Assembly: GCA_963924555.1 (NCBI GenBank)
Contig: OZ004583.1
Coordinates: 5,303,501-5,367,500, forward strand
Length of the DNA stretch: 64,000 nucleotides
Direction: 5' to 3'
From: Crambe crambe
Lineage: Eukaryota > Porifera > Demospongiae > Poecilosclerida > Crambeidae
In this document: piece by piece, positions 1-10,607 of the stretch
Layout of the letters: every line of letters begins with the position of its first letter
Position numbering within the stretch: the stretch's first letter is position 1
Translations under genes and position numbers: made by a program
The notes under the pieces: generated by a model
What the model was told of the DNA's origin: nothing
Database searches by the model: none
Seen by the model: the letters and a program-made list of their open reading frames with translations, nothing else

Positions 1-431
1 AATATAATAGATAAACTGGTACTAAATATCTCGTGCACTTTCTGAGCTGTATTGAGAAAGTAAAACGGAAGTGACATTATTACGATGAACAGTAATAGAA
101 TGAGGACGCCTGGAGATGATTTCATCCAAAAGCAAACCACGTATTTCAGAAAAGCTCTGTGTCTTCAAATCAGGATCCTAATGCACAATTATTGCTAGTC
201 ACATGACTTGTGACCAATCAGATCCTCTGAAAAGAATTTCAGTTTTAGGTGTTATAAACATTTATTGCACACTTGAGGAATTGTACTGAAGGTACATAGG
301 AGCCTAGTGGAAGATCCAAGTTCCAGTTCAGTCCCAAGCCCTTACAGTAAGACTGCATTTCACTAGTTTCAAACAGGAAAACCCCAGGAATATCATTAAT
401 GAAACCACTGAAACCAAATGTGTGTCAAAAC

Positions 432-432
<1 letters not shown>

Positions 433-465
<33 letters not shown>
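433..465. repeat. (GT)n microsatellite
   Basis: About 16 uninterrupted GT units, flanked on both sides by the word CAGAACTTG or a near match. Confidence 0.95.
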
Positions 466-466
<1 letters not shown>

Positions 467-1043
467 AGAACTTGTTAGGTACTACCGAGAGTACCTCTAA
501 GTAGGTGAAGGTCATGAACTAAAAACTCTTCTCAGAATGCTACAATGAGGGAAGAATTTTTAGAATTCATTTGCTATCATAAGAAAAAACTAAAATTGAC
601 TTTAATAATAATATAAGATCGACACACCAATTATAGTCTGTTTTGACCATCTGTTAGAGCGGCACCTAGAGACTGATCTTTTTGACTAAGGTGCTACTTC
701 ACAATTTAGCACCTGGAGCACAAGCTATAGCCATTTTGAAGCCAGTGCACATGTGCTGGAGGAGCAGGGCCTGCATATGGATAGGTGCATACCTGCTTGT
801 GCATGTACATGCAACTAAATTTTAATTTTTTTCCCGCTCACTTGTAAAAGAAGGAATACAGTGAGAGTGTTGATGTAAAGACCAACTGAAATCTGATTAG
901 ACCCAAGTCTTGTGACCAGCAATATGCTAACTTTGCATCTTTTAATAAGGCACACTAGGATGATTCACTATGATACTATCATGTCATACCCATGTGCACA
1001 CATTAAAAGACTTAAAGTTAGCTTGGCATGTTATAATTATTAC

Positions 1044-1081
<38 letters not shown>
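1044..1081. repeat. (AAT)n microsatellite
   Basis: About 12 AAT units in an AT-rich setting. Confidence 0.95.
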
Positions 1082-1082
<1 letters not shown>

Positions 1083-1269
1083 TACCAAGTAGATGATATA
1101 ATGTAATGTTTTGTCATGTACATACGTAATATTAACAATCCTTACCCAATACACATTTGACATCTCAGTCATTGCTGTGCAGAGATAGTTCAGTGAAGCC
1201 AGCAGAGTTTATTCGTAGGTTTTTTTTAAATTAACTATAATCCTTTAACTATGCTCAGAAATATTTTCC

Positions 1270-1490
1270 GAAAAGAAAGTTTAATATTGGCAATTGGCAT
1301 GAATAGGCAATGAAGAAAGTATTTTCCAAGTTTAATTAGCCTCAAACGAGAGACGATGAAGCATCGGCAATTGGCCTCAAACAAGAGGCAATGAAGCAAA
1401 TAATAAGTTATAGGTGATTAGCTCCAATAAGAGGCACTGAAGCCAATATTCCCAAGCTTAGTTATTATTGGCAATTAGCTGAGGTAGAAA
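1270..1490. repeat. Degenerate minisatellite
   Basis: Three to four diverged copies of a roughly 55-60 bp unit built from the words GGCAATTGGC, CTCAAACGAGAGG and AATGAAGCA. The order of words repeats but units differ by indels. Confidence 0.6.
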
Positions 1491-1641
1491 GGCTTTATTA
1501 AAGCTAGTTAGTCAGCCATGAGAGACACCACAGAGTCATGTGTATAATCACCAAAAATGAAGCTAGGCTTTCCAGCTTATATGCTTGCAAATAATATAAG
1601 CTCTTCCCAGTTGGCATTCTATAGTTCATAGCTAGTTAGCC

Positions 1642-1707
1642 CTAATTTCTGAATATGCTCTTCAAGCAAGTCAAAGTAGGAATTCAGCATCTGTGGATTA
1701 GTGGCAA
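1642..1707 (-). pseudogene. pogo-type transposase scrap (DDE region)
   Basis: The minus strand reads ATNPQMLNSYFDLLEEHI, a segment that in pogo/jerky-type transposases lies just before the N-x-DE-(S/T)-G motif of the DDE domain. The same segment recurs at 6118-6185, where it continues into the DDE motif. Here it is cut off at 1707, where an inverted segment begins. Confidence 0.6.
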
Positions 1708-2294
1708 AAAGCTTGAGAAAAAGAACCCAGACCACTATTCTTGGATGATAATCCTACATGGAGATTGGCACATGCTCCAACGTTTGGCTGAATTAATATG
1801 AGACATTCTGTGGGATTGGGGTTCAAACAGATGTGCTCACAGTGCGGGTACAAAAAAAATGCCAACCCAGTGGCAAGAAATTCACCTCTTGCTAATGGCA
1901 TTGTATCAGGCACTGCTGCACAAGGCAGTGGTAGTGTATCAACAACATGAGCCGAATGGTGACTGCCAAAAGTTTTGGTCATGGCTATCCAATGTGGCTT
2001 CAGACTCAAACAAAGATGTGGTCTCAAATTTTGGGCACGGTTCCTTCCATTTCTTAGTGGTTACATGGGATACTTTGTTGCTGTTCGGTCAGGAAATTGG
2101 GTGCTTAGGAACTCAGCGATTAAAATGTTACCGACTTCAGGGTCAACATCTACAGGATCAAGGTCAGCAGATGTAAGTTCCTGTGTTGCACTTTGTATGT
2201 ATGAATGCTACTCCATGAAATACTTCTTGTTTGCATCTTCAATGACACTAGTTATCAAACCAATTCAAGACATACCAGATGTTTCTGATCCCAT
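1708..2294 (+). pseudogene. DUF6589-like fragment, C-terminal half, inverted copy
   Basis: This is an inverted copy of 7760-8325. It encodes a run beginning MPTQWQEIHLLLMALYQALL from 1859, and in other frames GDWHMLQRLAEL (near 1760) and RSGNWVLRNSAIKML (near 2080). These resemble DUF6589-type proteins, a repeat-like family of unknown function (recognised from memory). The useful pieces lie in different frames, so the copy is dead. Its N-terminal half lies at 2544-2934 on the opposite strand, because the stretch between has been flipped. Confidence 0.55.
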
Positions 2295-2543
2295 TTACTC
2301 ATAAAATGACCCGAATCCTTGATGTAAGAATCAGACATGTTCGACATAGGTGACAATAATTTTGCAATATGCTTCGATAAATTGTATGAGGGAGAATTAA
2401 CACTTGATACGATCGGCCTCAAGGGAACTCCTGGTTTATGTACCTTTGGTAGACCATTAAAAAAATAAAAAATTTGTTCATGATGAAGTTGTCCCGAAAA
2501 ATCAACTTCAAATTCAGATGTTTGATATAAAGAATATTTGGAG
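2295..2543 (-). pseudogene. Penelope-like element reverse transcriptase fragment
   Basis: The minus strand encodes [18 protein letters not shown] followed by [17 protein letters not shown], the conserved N-terminal part of Penelope-like reverse transcriptases. No catalytic YxDD is present in this piece. It is an inverted copy of 6190-6440. On its left it is joined directly to DUF6589-like sequence, losing about 1.3 kb that is present in the other copy. Confidence 0.8.
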
Positions 2544-2934
2544 CATGAGAGCATATGTTTGCTGGTCACCAGCTATTGCCACTTTGACTGTAGCTCCTGT
2601 TGCACCTATTTTGAGGTCTTGCTTGACCTTGGCTAAGTATGACTCTATATCAGTCGGGCTGCTGGATGATGCCTCCTCAATGGCCAAGTATGACTCTATA
2701 TCAGTCAGGCTGCTGGATGATGCCTCCTCAATGGGTTGCATACACAACATTATCTTTATTATTTGGAGTCCAGTGTGGCATGAGGCTCTGAACAGCTTCC
2801 AGAAAAGATGAGGTGTGCTCTGTGGGTTTTAAGGATAGCCCCTTCACTGTACATGTATGCTGACTCAGGCAATTTTTTTTTGCATACTTCATATAAAAGT
2901 TTAGATTATCAATGGTTAACCACCACAACTGAAA
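2544..2934 (-). pseudogene. DUF6589-like fragment, N-terminal half
   Basis: Minus-strand pieces include [33 protein letters not shown] and FLEAVQSLMPHWTPNN. They match 8336-8680 nearly base for base. A 51-bp in-frame tandem duplication doubles the EEASSSS segment relative to that copy. Frame breaks around 2740 and 2820 show it is not a working gene. Confidence 0.55.
2635..2736. repeat. 51-bp tandem duplication (2 copies)
   Basis: Copies at 2635-2685 and 2686-2736 differ at only a few positions. The related locus near 8420-8470 has a single copy. The unit is 17 codons and keeps the frame of the surrounding minus-strand remnant. Confidence 0.9.
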
Positions 2935-2948
2935 TTGTATATACAATG

Positions 2949-3640
2949 TCATGAAATTATTATAAGTTCTCCTTTTTCTAAATCATCCAATAGAGGGAAA
3001 CTGTGGAGTTCATCCTCATCATCATAGGCAATAGTATAAAACTTTTCTTCCTTATCGTATCCAAGGACTGTACCTTGAAACCATACGTCCTCGCCACCAC
3101 ACTCAAAAAGATGCTCTATTCGTCGATAAATTAAAAGTTCTGGATCCCTTTGGAGGTTGTCCAAACATAATTTCTGTGGAGATGAGCCAGTAGAAAAAAG
3201 AAGTGATAAGTTTTGAGCAAGTTGTTCAACTGACAGCTGCGGTTAGCAGAAAACTGAAAAACAGTTTTATCTGTGTGGACCTGCCCAAGAACTTTCTTCC
3301 GGAAATTAATCTGTAATTTTAGGGCATTGATCTTTTCTTTCTTGGATGACATGTTTTTAAGAGATGTGTGCATCTCTTCATATGTGGTCCATAAACCGAA
3401 TTTATCATGTCACATCCAGTGGTAGGTTTGTCATGAAGTGTAGTGATTCTTCCATTAAGCATAATTTGTACAATTAATTGCAGCTGTTTGACTCCACAGA
3501 TTTGTGCACTCTTCATTTGTGGTCCCATAGTTCCATTAATGGCATCAGAAATATCTGGTATGTCTTGAATTGGTTTGATAACTGCACCATTTATAGGCAG
3601 TGACAGGTAGTGAGTGTCATTGAAGATGCGAATAAGAAGT
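2949..3640 (-). pseudogene. C-terminal part of a DUF6589-like repeat protein
   Basis: Going down the minus strand: a segment homologous to 7630-7850; a lysine-rich stretch KINALKLQINFRKKVLGQ (near 3310); then, after a frame change, a 71-residue frame 3164-2949 with RRIEHLFECGGEDVWFQG and YDDEDELHSFPLLDDLEKG. The last part looks like a small Tudor/PWWP-like beta fold (weak inference) and ends in a clean stop. The parts lie in three frames, so the gene is broken. Confidence 0.5.
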
Positions 3641-3699
3641 CATTTCATGGAGTAGCATTCGGATAACTTCAAACTGTCAATATCATTCTCCCATAAGGT

Positions 3700-3830
3700 T
3701 AAGCTGTCTGCATGGTTTGCTGCAAGCGTTGAATATCTTGGGTTTGCTGCATGGTTTGCTGCAATCCATGGATCTGCTGTTGCAAGCGTCGCAAATCCAA
3801 ATGGATCTGCTGTATCTCAGAGGAAGGAAA
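3700..3830 (-). pseudogene. Glutamine-rich coiled-coil scrap
   Basis: The minus strand reads LQQQIHGLQQTMQQTQDIQ and RLQQTMQTA, an internally repeated glutamine-rich helix. On the plus strand this appears as repeated TGCATGGTTTGCTGCAA words. It is an open stretch of about 40 codons with no visible start; family unknown. Confidence 0.35.
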
Positions 3831-3925
3831 AATTCAAGAAACTTATTTGAAGGAAAAGATAACTATAGAGTTTAACAGAGAAGAATGGAATGTAGAACGG
3901 TCATTTAACGCCGATCTTTGTAAGT

Positions 3926-4580
3926 TTATGGAATTAAAAAAAACAGTTCTTGATCAATCCAACCACTCTCACTCATTCCATAGAGAGTATGTGGGACTTC
4001 TCCCATCGTCCACTCATGGTTGAACCGCTCCCCTTTTAATATCACCATCGGTGGGAGCATTTGTCCAGACTGCCAGAGAACAAGCCATGGACTTTGTGCA
4101 TGCCTTTCAGTGCCACACACTTAGGTTCAAAGGCATGCATGTCTCGTCCATGTTATAGACATGCATAGCCTTGTCAAGTAAATTGTTGTCAGTCAATGCT
4201 TTCATTAAAGGCTATTGCAGGTGACCATTAATTCCTGTTGGTTTTCTTCTAACAGCTGCCAGTTCCTTCAAAATCTCTCCAAGAAGGGATGTAGCAGTCT
4301 GTTTCAGAAGCATATCAACAATCAAGGAACCTTTGAGTAATGGTACCCAAAAGACAGTATCTTGTGGGCAAGAATCTTATTGCAAAATTTATACATGTTT
4401 TCTTTACCTAGCAAAGATCAAGCATTATGTACCGTGGATCCTTTAGTCCCAGTTGTTGGAGAGATGTAGCTATATTCCGATGGTGTAGTAAATTTTTGTT
4501 CATTTATAATAATATATTGTTTTTTTACCTTCAGTATATTGATTAGTAGTAGTCGTTCTATAAATTTGAGGATATGTTTA
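3926..4580 (-). pseudogene. pogo-type transposase DDE fragment plus linker
   Basis: Minus-strand pieces read DKAMHVYNMDETCMPLN (near 4150) and then, in another frame, PPMVILKGERFNHEWTMGEV and HTLYGMSESGWIDQELFF (4064-3930). This is the middle of a pogo/jerky-type DDE_1 domain, with the first catalytic Asp in NMDE. Upstream, 4240-4580 carries CPQDTVFWVPLLKGSLIVDM and is paralogous to 7335-7550. Frameshifts split the pieces. Confidence 0.6.
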
Positions 4581-4655
4581 TCTCCTTCAAAATAGAGTGC
4601 ACTTGATATAATATGAATAGAGCATTCAAGAGCTATAACACTATCAAGCACAAAA

Positions 4656-5507
4656 TTAGATAAACACGTTTTGGCAGATTGCACAATTGTAGCCTCCATC
4701 TGTTTCTTCCAGGCAACAGACATGGCTCCATAAACCACAATCTTTGCTGCTACACTGAATCCATTCACGGTCAGCCAATACGCAGCCAGACTCATCAATA
4801 TCATCTTTATACAGCCCAAAACATACACAGCAAATATCTTCATTGGCCTCCTGGTTGCTTTCAGGGTCCATTCTCTTCCTCTTAGGGTAGGTCTTCACAG
4901 ATCCAGTGAACTCTCCAGGTAGCTTCCTCCTGTTTCCAGATAAAGAAGGTACAGAATGCTCACCAGAAACCTTTTTTGATGCCTTTCCTTTGTCCTTGTT
5001 CTATTTTTTTTTTTCACGGGCAATGGAAAATGAATCTCCTCTACATAGACTCAACTGAGGCCATCGGTGACAAAAACAACACCACCAACCCTGAGATATC
5101 GGGCCTTCATGTTTTCTTCCCTTCTTTTTCATGACAACCTCAACAATTTTTAGAACTTCCCCCCTTGTTTTGCCATAACCCATCTTGAAGCAGTTGATAA
5201 GAAACTTTGCAAGTTCTTTTTTCTCATCTTGAGTAAGGTACGGTTTGGGGTCAGTATTACTGCCGTGAATAATTCTTCCAGACAGCCTATCCTTTAAGGT
5301 TGTTCGTGGAACACTGTGTTCCAAAGCAGCTCTGTTTACTCCCATAGAACCGGTCCTCACTGCTTCCATGGCCCCCAACATAGATTGGTTCGACCAGCTA
5401 CGAAGCTTAGCAGGCCGATTAGGAGCTTTACGCTGACTTTCCGGCGGCTGATTCTCCTTATTATGGCTTTTCTTTGCAGTGGCATTCTTCTTCTTAAGCT
5501 TAGGCAT
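4656..5507 (-). pseudogene. pogo-like transposase derivative: HTH plus PHD-like finger, DDE domain missing
   Basis: One frame runs from ATG at 5507 to a stop at 4656, broken only by one TAG at 5001-5003. Residues 1-36 are basic. Residues about 37-75 are a pipsqueak-type helix-turn-helix (NQSMLGAMEAVRTGSMGVNR). Residues about 95-160 resemble the Tc5/CENP-B second DNA-binding half and end GWWCCFCHRWPQLSLCRGD. The frame then goes straight into a C-terminal zinc finger, CCVCFGLYKDD...REWIQCS...LWSHVCCLEE...YNCAICQ, with PHD-type cysteine and histidine spacing. The whole catalytic DDE domain expected between the two is absent. The stop lies next to a 12-A run. It could be a non-autonomous deletion derivative or a DNA-binding host-like fusion; I favour a decayed derivative. 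Confidence 0.6.
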
Positions 5508-5990
5508 TGTTACCTCCGTCCACCGTCGTTCACCTCTGCAGCCCCTCCGTTACACCCGCGCTCACGTGATAGGTCGACAATAAAATGGTAAAGGTCGACG
5601 TAAAGTACCGGTCGACAATTGAGGGCCTACGCTACATCCATTATTCTGATTTGTATAGAGATCTAAGGGCTTCACGAATAAAAATGATAATTTCCTTGCT
5701 CTGCTTACAATCCTACAGTAGCTAGAGCAGAAGACGTACTGGCACAATAATAGATAGACTTGCAGTTATTTTTTGTAACCTTTAAATATTAAGTGTTGGG
5801 GTAAGACTAGGTTCTAGAAGTCCCTCCTAACGTGAGTACAGAGAACTGCAGTTATTCAACAGAACACTGACTGACAAATAATTATAGAGCATGAGCTTAT
5901 ATAGCAGGTTACAAGCACATGCATAGTGAATGTCCTTTGTCCTTTGACCTATAGAGTAAGAGTTGTGTAAGTCACCAGTCTGATAGGATA
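5508..5990. other. Intergenic, upstream of the minus-strand HTH gene
   Basis: No gene seen. The first 90 bases contain a CACGTG core and three GTCGAC words (5573-5620), which could belong to a promoter or transposon end for the minus-strand reading frame that starts at 5507. Confidence 0.3.
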
Positions 5991-6019
5991 CAGGTTGGAG
6001 TAGAAGGTCAGGAGGGACC

Positions 6020-6185
6020 TAACATTAAGCATCTGTTCATAAAGCGAAAACGCTAATGTAAGAGGCATTCCTGACTCATCAATGTTAAAAATTTGTCCAG
6101 GTTTATTACTTAGCCCTAATTTCTGAATATGCTCTTCAAGCAAGTCAAAGTAGGAATTCAGCATCTGTGGATTAGTGGCAAGGAG
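6020..6185 (-). pseudogene. pogo-type transposase DDE start
   Basis: The minus strand reads LLATNPQMLNSYFDLLEEHI, then LGLSNKPGQIFNIDESGMPL. NIDESGM holds the first catalytic Asp of a pogo/jerky-type DDE_1 domain. The fragment lies upstream of the HTH part at 5507, so the domain order of this family is scrambled locally. It is truncated at 6185 by Penelope-derived sequence. Confidence 0.7.
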
Positions 6186-7160
6186 AACAGAACTCCAAAT
6201 ATTCTTTATATCAAACATCTGAATTTGAAGTTGATTTTTCGGGACAACTTCATCATGAACAAATTTTTAATTTTTTTAATGGTCTACCAAAGGTACGTAA
6301 ACCAGGAGTTCCCTTGAGGCCAATCGTATCAAGTGTGTTAATTCTCCCTCATACAATTTATCGAAGCATATTGCAAAATTATTGCCTATGTCGAACATGT
6401 CTGATTCTTACATCAAGGATTCGGGTCATTTTATGAGTATTATAAAGGAAGTATAGAAGAAGATGACTTAATGGTTAGTTTTTGATGTACGCTCACTATT
6501 CACTAATGTACCCATTGATGAAGCAATAGTAGTGATTAGAGAGATGTTGAATAAACTTGAAGATAGAACTTCCTTGAGTGTAGACACTATCACAGAGCTT
6601 CTCAGTATAAAGCTTGAAATCTACATATTTCTGCTACGACGGTGAATTTTACAATCAGAAGGAAGGGGGGTCACCAGTTTCTGCAGTTGTTGCAAACTTA
6701 TATATGATATTTCTGGAAACTCTTGCTCTTACATCTTTGTTGATAAAGCCAAAAATATGGAATAGATACGTGGATGATGTTTTTTTGCATAGTGAAGAGA
6801 GGAATGGAGAAGGAATTACTAGACCATCTTAAAGTTGGAAAGTTCAGTGTACAGAAAAAATACTCATACTGACAGGTACCTACAGTTCCATTCACATCAT
6901 CCATCACATGTCAAGAGAGGAATAGTTAAGAGTTTGTTTGACAGAGCATCTAGAGTGACAACAAGCGATGGTGGAATTGAAAGAGGAGAAAGAGCACTTG
7001 AGGAGTGTTTTCAAGGTGAATGGTTACCCAGATAGTTTTGTTTCTTCAGGTAGTGATATGTCAGTAAACAAGAATGAAGTTAACACACAAACTGAAGATA
7101 TCCAAAAAAATCTACACAACTATACCATATGTTGAAGGTCAGAGTGAAGTAAAAGAAATT
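6186..7160 (+). pseudogene. Penelope-like retroelement, reverse transcriptase remnant
   Basis: In order the plus strand shows the region corresponding to [17 protein letters not shown] (about 6278-6340), FDVRSLFTNVPIDEA (6481-6525), SPVSAVVANLYM (about 6673-6708), YVDDVF with the catalytic Asp pair (6767-6784), YRKNTHTDRYLQFHSHHP (about 6846-6900) and IPYVEGQSEVKEIY (7116-7162). These are the successive conserved blocks of Penelope-like reverse transcriptases. Several frameshifts and stops break it. It ends in an ATT microsatellite; the GIY-YIG endonuclease that should follow is missing. Confidence 0.85.
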
Positions 7161-7162
7161 TA

Positions 7163-7206
<44 letters not shown>
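7163..7206. repeat. (ATT)n microsatellite
   Basis: About 14 ATT units, directly abutting the truncated 3' end of the Penelope-like remnant. Confidence 0.95.
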
Positions 7207-7207
<1 letters not shown>

Positions 7208-7237
7208 GATAACTCCTCTGTAATCTTGTGTCATCTT

Positions 7238-7560
7238 TTACATTTTAAAATATAACTCTCTGGCAAGGTATATGAAGTACTTGTGAGTGTTTGCATGTTT
7301 ATTTGGTTTATAACTTTGCGCAAAGTCCATGGCTTGTCCTCTGGTGATAAACACATTGCAGGTGACCATTAATTCCTGTTGCTTTTTTTTCTTGAAAATA
7401 TCAACAATCAAGGAACCTCTGAGTAATGGTACCCAAAAGGCAGTATCTTGTGGGCAAGGTGGACTGGTTGACCATTGAGGAGGAGTATATTGATTAGTAG
7501 GTTCTATCAATTTGGGAATAGTCGGTTTATCCTTCGAAATAGATTGCACTTTAACCCTTC
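7238..7560 (-). pseudogene. Paralogue of the 4240-4580 transposon linker
   Basis: A 103-codon minus-strand frame contains IPKLIEPTNQYTPPQWS and CPQDTAFWVPLLRGSLIVD. The same segment with the same order occurs at 4240-4580. Not recognised as a named domain; it belongs to one of the repeat-family proteins in this region. Confidence 0.45.
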
Positions 7561-9100
7561 CTTCCGTCTTAGGTATTTTTTGTCCCCCATATCATACCCT
7601 TCTTCCAGCCTTTTCTTGAAAAGTTGACGTTCTGTGTCATGAAGTGGAGTGATTCTTCCATTAGTGCAAACCAATTAAGCATAATTTCTACAATTCCAGC
7701 TGTTTGACTCCACAGTTTTGTGCATTCTTGATTTGTGGTCCCATTGTTCCATTAATGGGATCAGAAACATCTGGTATGTCTTGAATTGGTTTGATAACTA
7801 GTGTCATTGAAGATGCAAACAAGAAGTATTTCATGGAGTAGCATTCATACATACAAAGTGCAACACAGGAACTTACATCTGCTGACCTTGATCCTGTAGA
7901 TGTTGACCCTGAAGTCGGTAACATTTTAATCGCTGAGTTCCTAAGCACCCAATTTCCTGACCGAATAGCAACAAAGTATCCCATGTAACCACTAAGAAAT
8001 GGAAGGAACCGTGCCCAGAGACCTCATCTTTGTTTGAGTCTGAAGCCACATTGGATAGCCATGACCAAAACTTTCGGCAGTCACCTTTTGGCTCATGTTG
8101 TTGATACACTACCACTGCCTTATGCAGCAGTGCCTGATACAATGCCATTAGCAAGAGGTGAATTTCTTGCCACTGGGTTGGCATTTTTTTGTACCCGCAC
8201 TGTGAGCACATATGTTTGAACCCCAATCCCACAGAATGTCTCATATTAATTCAGCCAAACGTTGGAGCATGTGCCAATCTCCATATAGGATTATCATCCA
8301 AGAATAGTGGTCTGGGTTCTTTTTCTCAAGTTTTTCATGAGAGCATATGTTTGCTGGTCACCAGCTATTGCCACTTTGACTGTAGCTCCTGTTGCACCTA
8401 TTTTGAGGTCTTGCTTGACCTTGGCCAAGTATGACTCTATATCAGTCGGGCTGCTGGATGATGCCTCCTCAATGGTTGCATACACAACATTATCTTTATT
8501 ATTTGGAGTCCAGTGTGGCATGAGGCTCTGAACAGCTTCCAGAAAAGATGAGGTGTGCTCTGTGGGTTTAAAGGATAGCCCCTTCACTGTGCATGTATGC
8601 TGACTCGGGCAATTTTTTTGCACACTTCATATAAAAGTTTAGATTATCAATGGTTAACCGCCACAACTGATTCCTGTCTAATTGATCCACTGCTTTCCTT
8701 TTATTCGCCCAGAAAGCTCCATGGGAGCGGATGTGATCAATGCTACAATAACATCCTAGGGTATTTAGTGCTTTGAACCCCTTATCCCTAAGCCCATATG
8801 CATAGCAAATAAGGCCATTCTGTAATGCACTTTACATATATGATTTATGTGATCTGGGATCACGTGATCTACTTTACTGGTAAGAGTGAGAAATTTTTTC
8901 CAAGTAGAAATGGATGTGTTTTCTCCATGCCATTGATCAGGGCCCCACAAGTGTATGCTCTCACACGAACACTCATCACAATAATAGATGCAGTGTTTGT
9001 TGGGTCTAGTGCTGTAATATTCCTTTTTAACTCTTACCCACCTAGGAATACACCGGTTCTCTCTATTGTGCTTCCTTTTGCTCAGCAGCATCAACATCTG
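7561..9100 (-). pseudogene. DUF6589-like repeat-family gene remnant
   Basis: Read from 9100 down: ICKVHYRMALFAMHMGLGIRG, then after a frame change HGAFWANKRKAVDQLDRNQ and LTIDNLNFYMKCAKKLPES, then [66 protein letters not shown] and RSGNWVLRNSAIKML. The GDQ-T and GDWH-type motifs in this order fit DUF6589-type proteins (from memory; function unknown). At least four frameshifts separate the blocks. It serves as the uninverted reference for the copy at 1.7-2.9 kb. Confidence 0.6.
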
Positions 9101-9740
9101 CTGAAATGCCCTCTACTCCTAACTCAAGAAGACCAGGTACGGATTCTGTTCTTCCCACCATTCCCACTCTCACTATGCTATCACTGAATTTTTGAAGACA
9201 CCTGTTGGAAATGTCACCAATATGATGAAGAAGAAGAGGAAAATGGCAGAAGAGTCCTCTGCTAGAGTATTGACTAGTGCACAATCACTTGCAATGTTAA
9301 AGGAAAAGCAAAGACAGAAGAAAAAAGAGGAAAAAGAAAGGAGGAAGAAAGAAAGAAAGAAAGAGAATTAAGGAAGCAAAAGAGAGAAGCAGAGAAACTG
9401 AAGAGAAAGAAAGAGAGTCCAAGAGGAAAGAAAGGGAAGCAGAGAAGATGAAGAAAGCAGAAGAAGCAGAAAAGGTTAAGAAAGCAAAAGAAAGAAAGGA
9501 AAAGTAAAGGCTCAAAAAGCAGCTCAGAAAGTGCAACAGCGAAAGGCACTAAGAAAAAACCCTAATGACATTCAGTTAGAGGATATCTCTTCCCACCAAT
9601 GTGCTGTTTATTTTGGTAGTTATGATGACGATTTGGTGGATGGTGACCTCTTTTGATTATATCATAGGTTATATGGGATCAGCTTTACAAACAGACATCC
9701 AGTAGTAAAAAAAGTACATCGTACCAACTGCGAAACCTCA
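9101..9740 (+). pseudogene. pogo-like transposase C-terminus: charged coil plus PHD-like finger
   Basis: The plus strand first encodes a Lys/Glu/Arg-rich coil (9297-9545, purine-rich DNA), then SHQCAVYFGSYDDDLVDGDL (about 9593-9652) and pieces like RTNCETSSTEPMF. The last part is a degenerate version of the C-terminal finger at 4656-4898. Frames change at least twice. It is a second, opposite-strand relic of the same transposase family. Confidence 0.5.
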
Positions 9741-10607
9741 TCCACAGAACCAATGTTCCGGCTGATCCAGAGAAGAACATGAACACTGCTGAGGACTTTA
9801 TGCTGCTTATGTTATGATAATAATGTGATCTTTTTAGATTTGGTCCCCTTTTACAGCAATGGACTTCAAGACACCAACAGTTTCAGTGTTATCAACATGC
9901 ATCTTCTCCCATCACTGGAGAACCACGTCTCATGATAGGACCAGGTAGGTACACTAACCGACTGATAATTTGATATGGGAATGTTAAATTTTGTCTTATT
10001 ATGGGCCATTGTAATTCCAGGGATGATGTGCATTATTTAAAAGCCAGGATTTGATTGAGGGTATAATGTGTTCCATGTGTAAAGGCTCCACTGCTGGTCC
10101 TATTGCTGACTTGGATGTTTCTACCGTATTTGAGTAAGTGATTATTGTTTTGTAACAGATCATGTTAATTATTTCGTTCATTGTAGGCTATAGCTACATA
10201 CCTTTTACTTACTGCTTCTATTTAGCTATTTAGCTTTTAGATGATCTTTTTGCTTGCACTATTTCAATTGAGTCATGATGTATCTATGACGTGTTTCTTT
10301 ATAGTGCACCCAGGCATCCAGTTATAAAAACCACTTCCGGTCATAACTTGTGATTGAAGCATGCTATGCACTTACTTTACACTTCTTTGCTTTGCCCTTT
10401 ACCTGCTCTACACGCTGATGTGTTGATCATCTCTCTAGGCCACTTAGTTCAAAAGTTATAGCTTGCCCACCAATTTGGGTGGGCTATGACATCACTTTTA
10501 AAAAAATTTTATGGGTAATGATGTCATCATTTTTTTACCGCGCAGTAGCCAGGAAAATCAGCTGTTTAATTCTCCACTTCTGAGAGTTCTTCCTTGGATT
10601 TGAAGCT
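9741..10607. other. Intergenic with hairpins; no gene
   Basis: No coding region supported. 10213-10275 is a rearranged copy of part of the RecQ scrap at 12960-13070 (shared words ACTGCTTCTATTT, GGCTTTTAGATG or AGCTTTTAGATG, and CTTTTTGCTTGCACTATTT). Two short palindromes lie just before the transposase pseudogene: GCCCACC/GGTGGGC at 10465-10484 and ATGACATCA/TGATGTCAT around 10486-10530. They could be part of a transposon end. Confidence 0.4.

Larger units (their letters stand above)
1..1641. other. Non-coding stretch, no gene seen
   Basis: No coding region is supported here. The stretch is AT-rich and holds a GT microsatellite, an AAT microsatellite and a degenerate minisatellite, listed separately. 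The two frames crossing the AAT repeat are translations of simple sequence. Confidence 0.6.

Noticed and set aside
3751..4023. Plus-strand 90-codon frame
   Set aside because: It overlaps recognisable minus-strand Gln-rich and DDE remnants and has no domain of its own.
9274..9549. Phe/Leu/Ser-rich minus-strand frames
   Set aside because: They are the antisense of a purine-rich stretch that codes a Lys/Glu coil on the plus strand.
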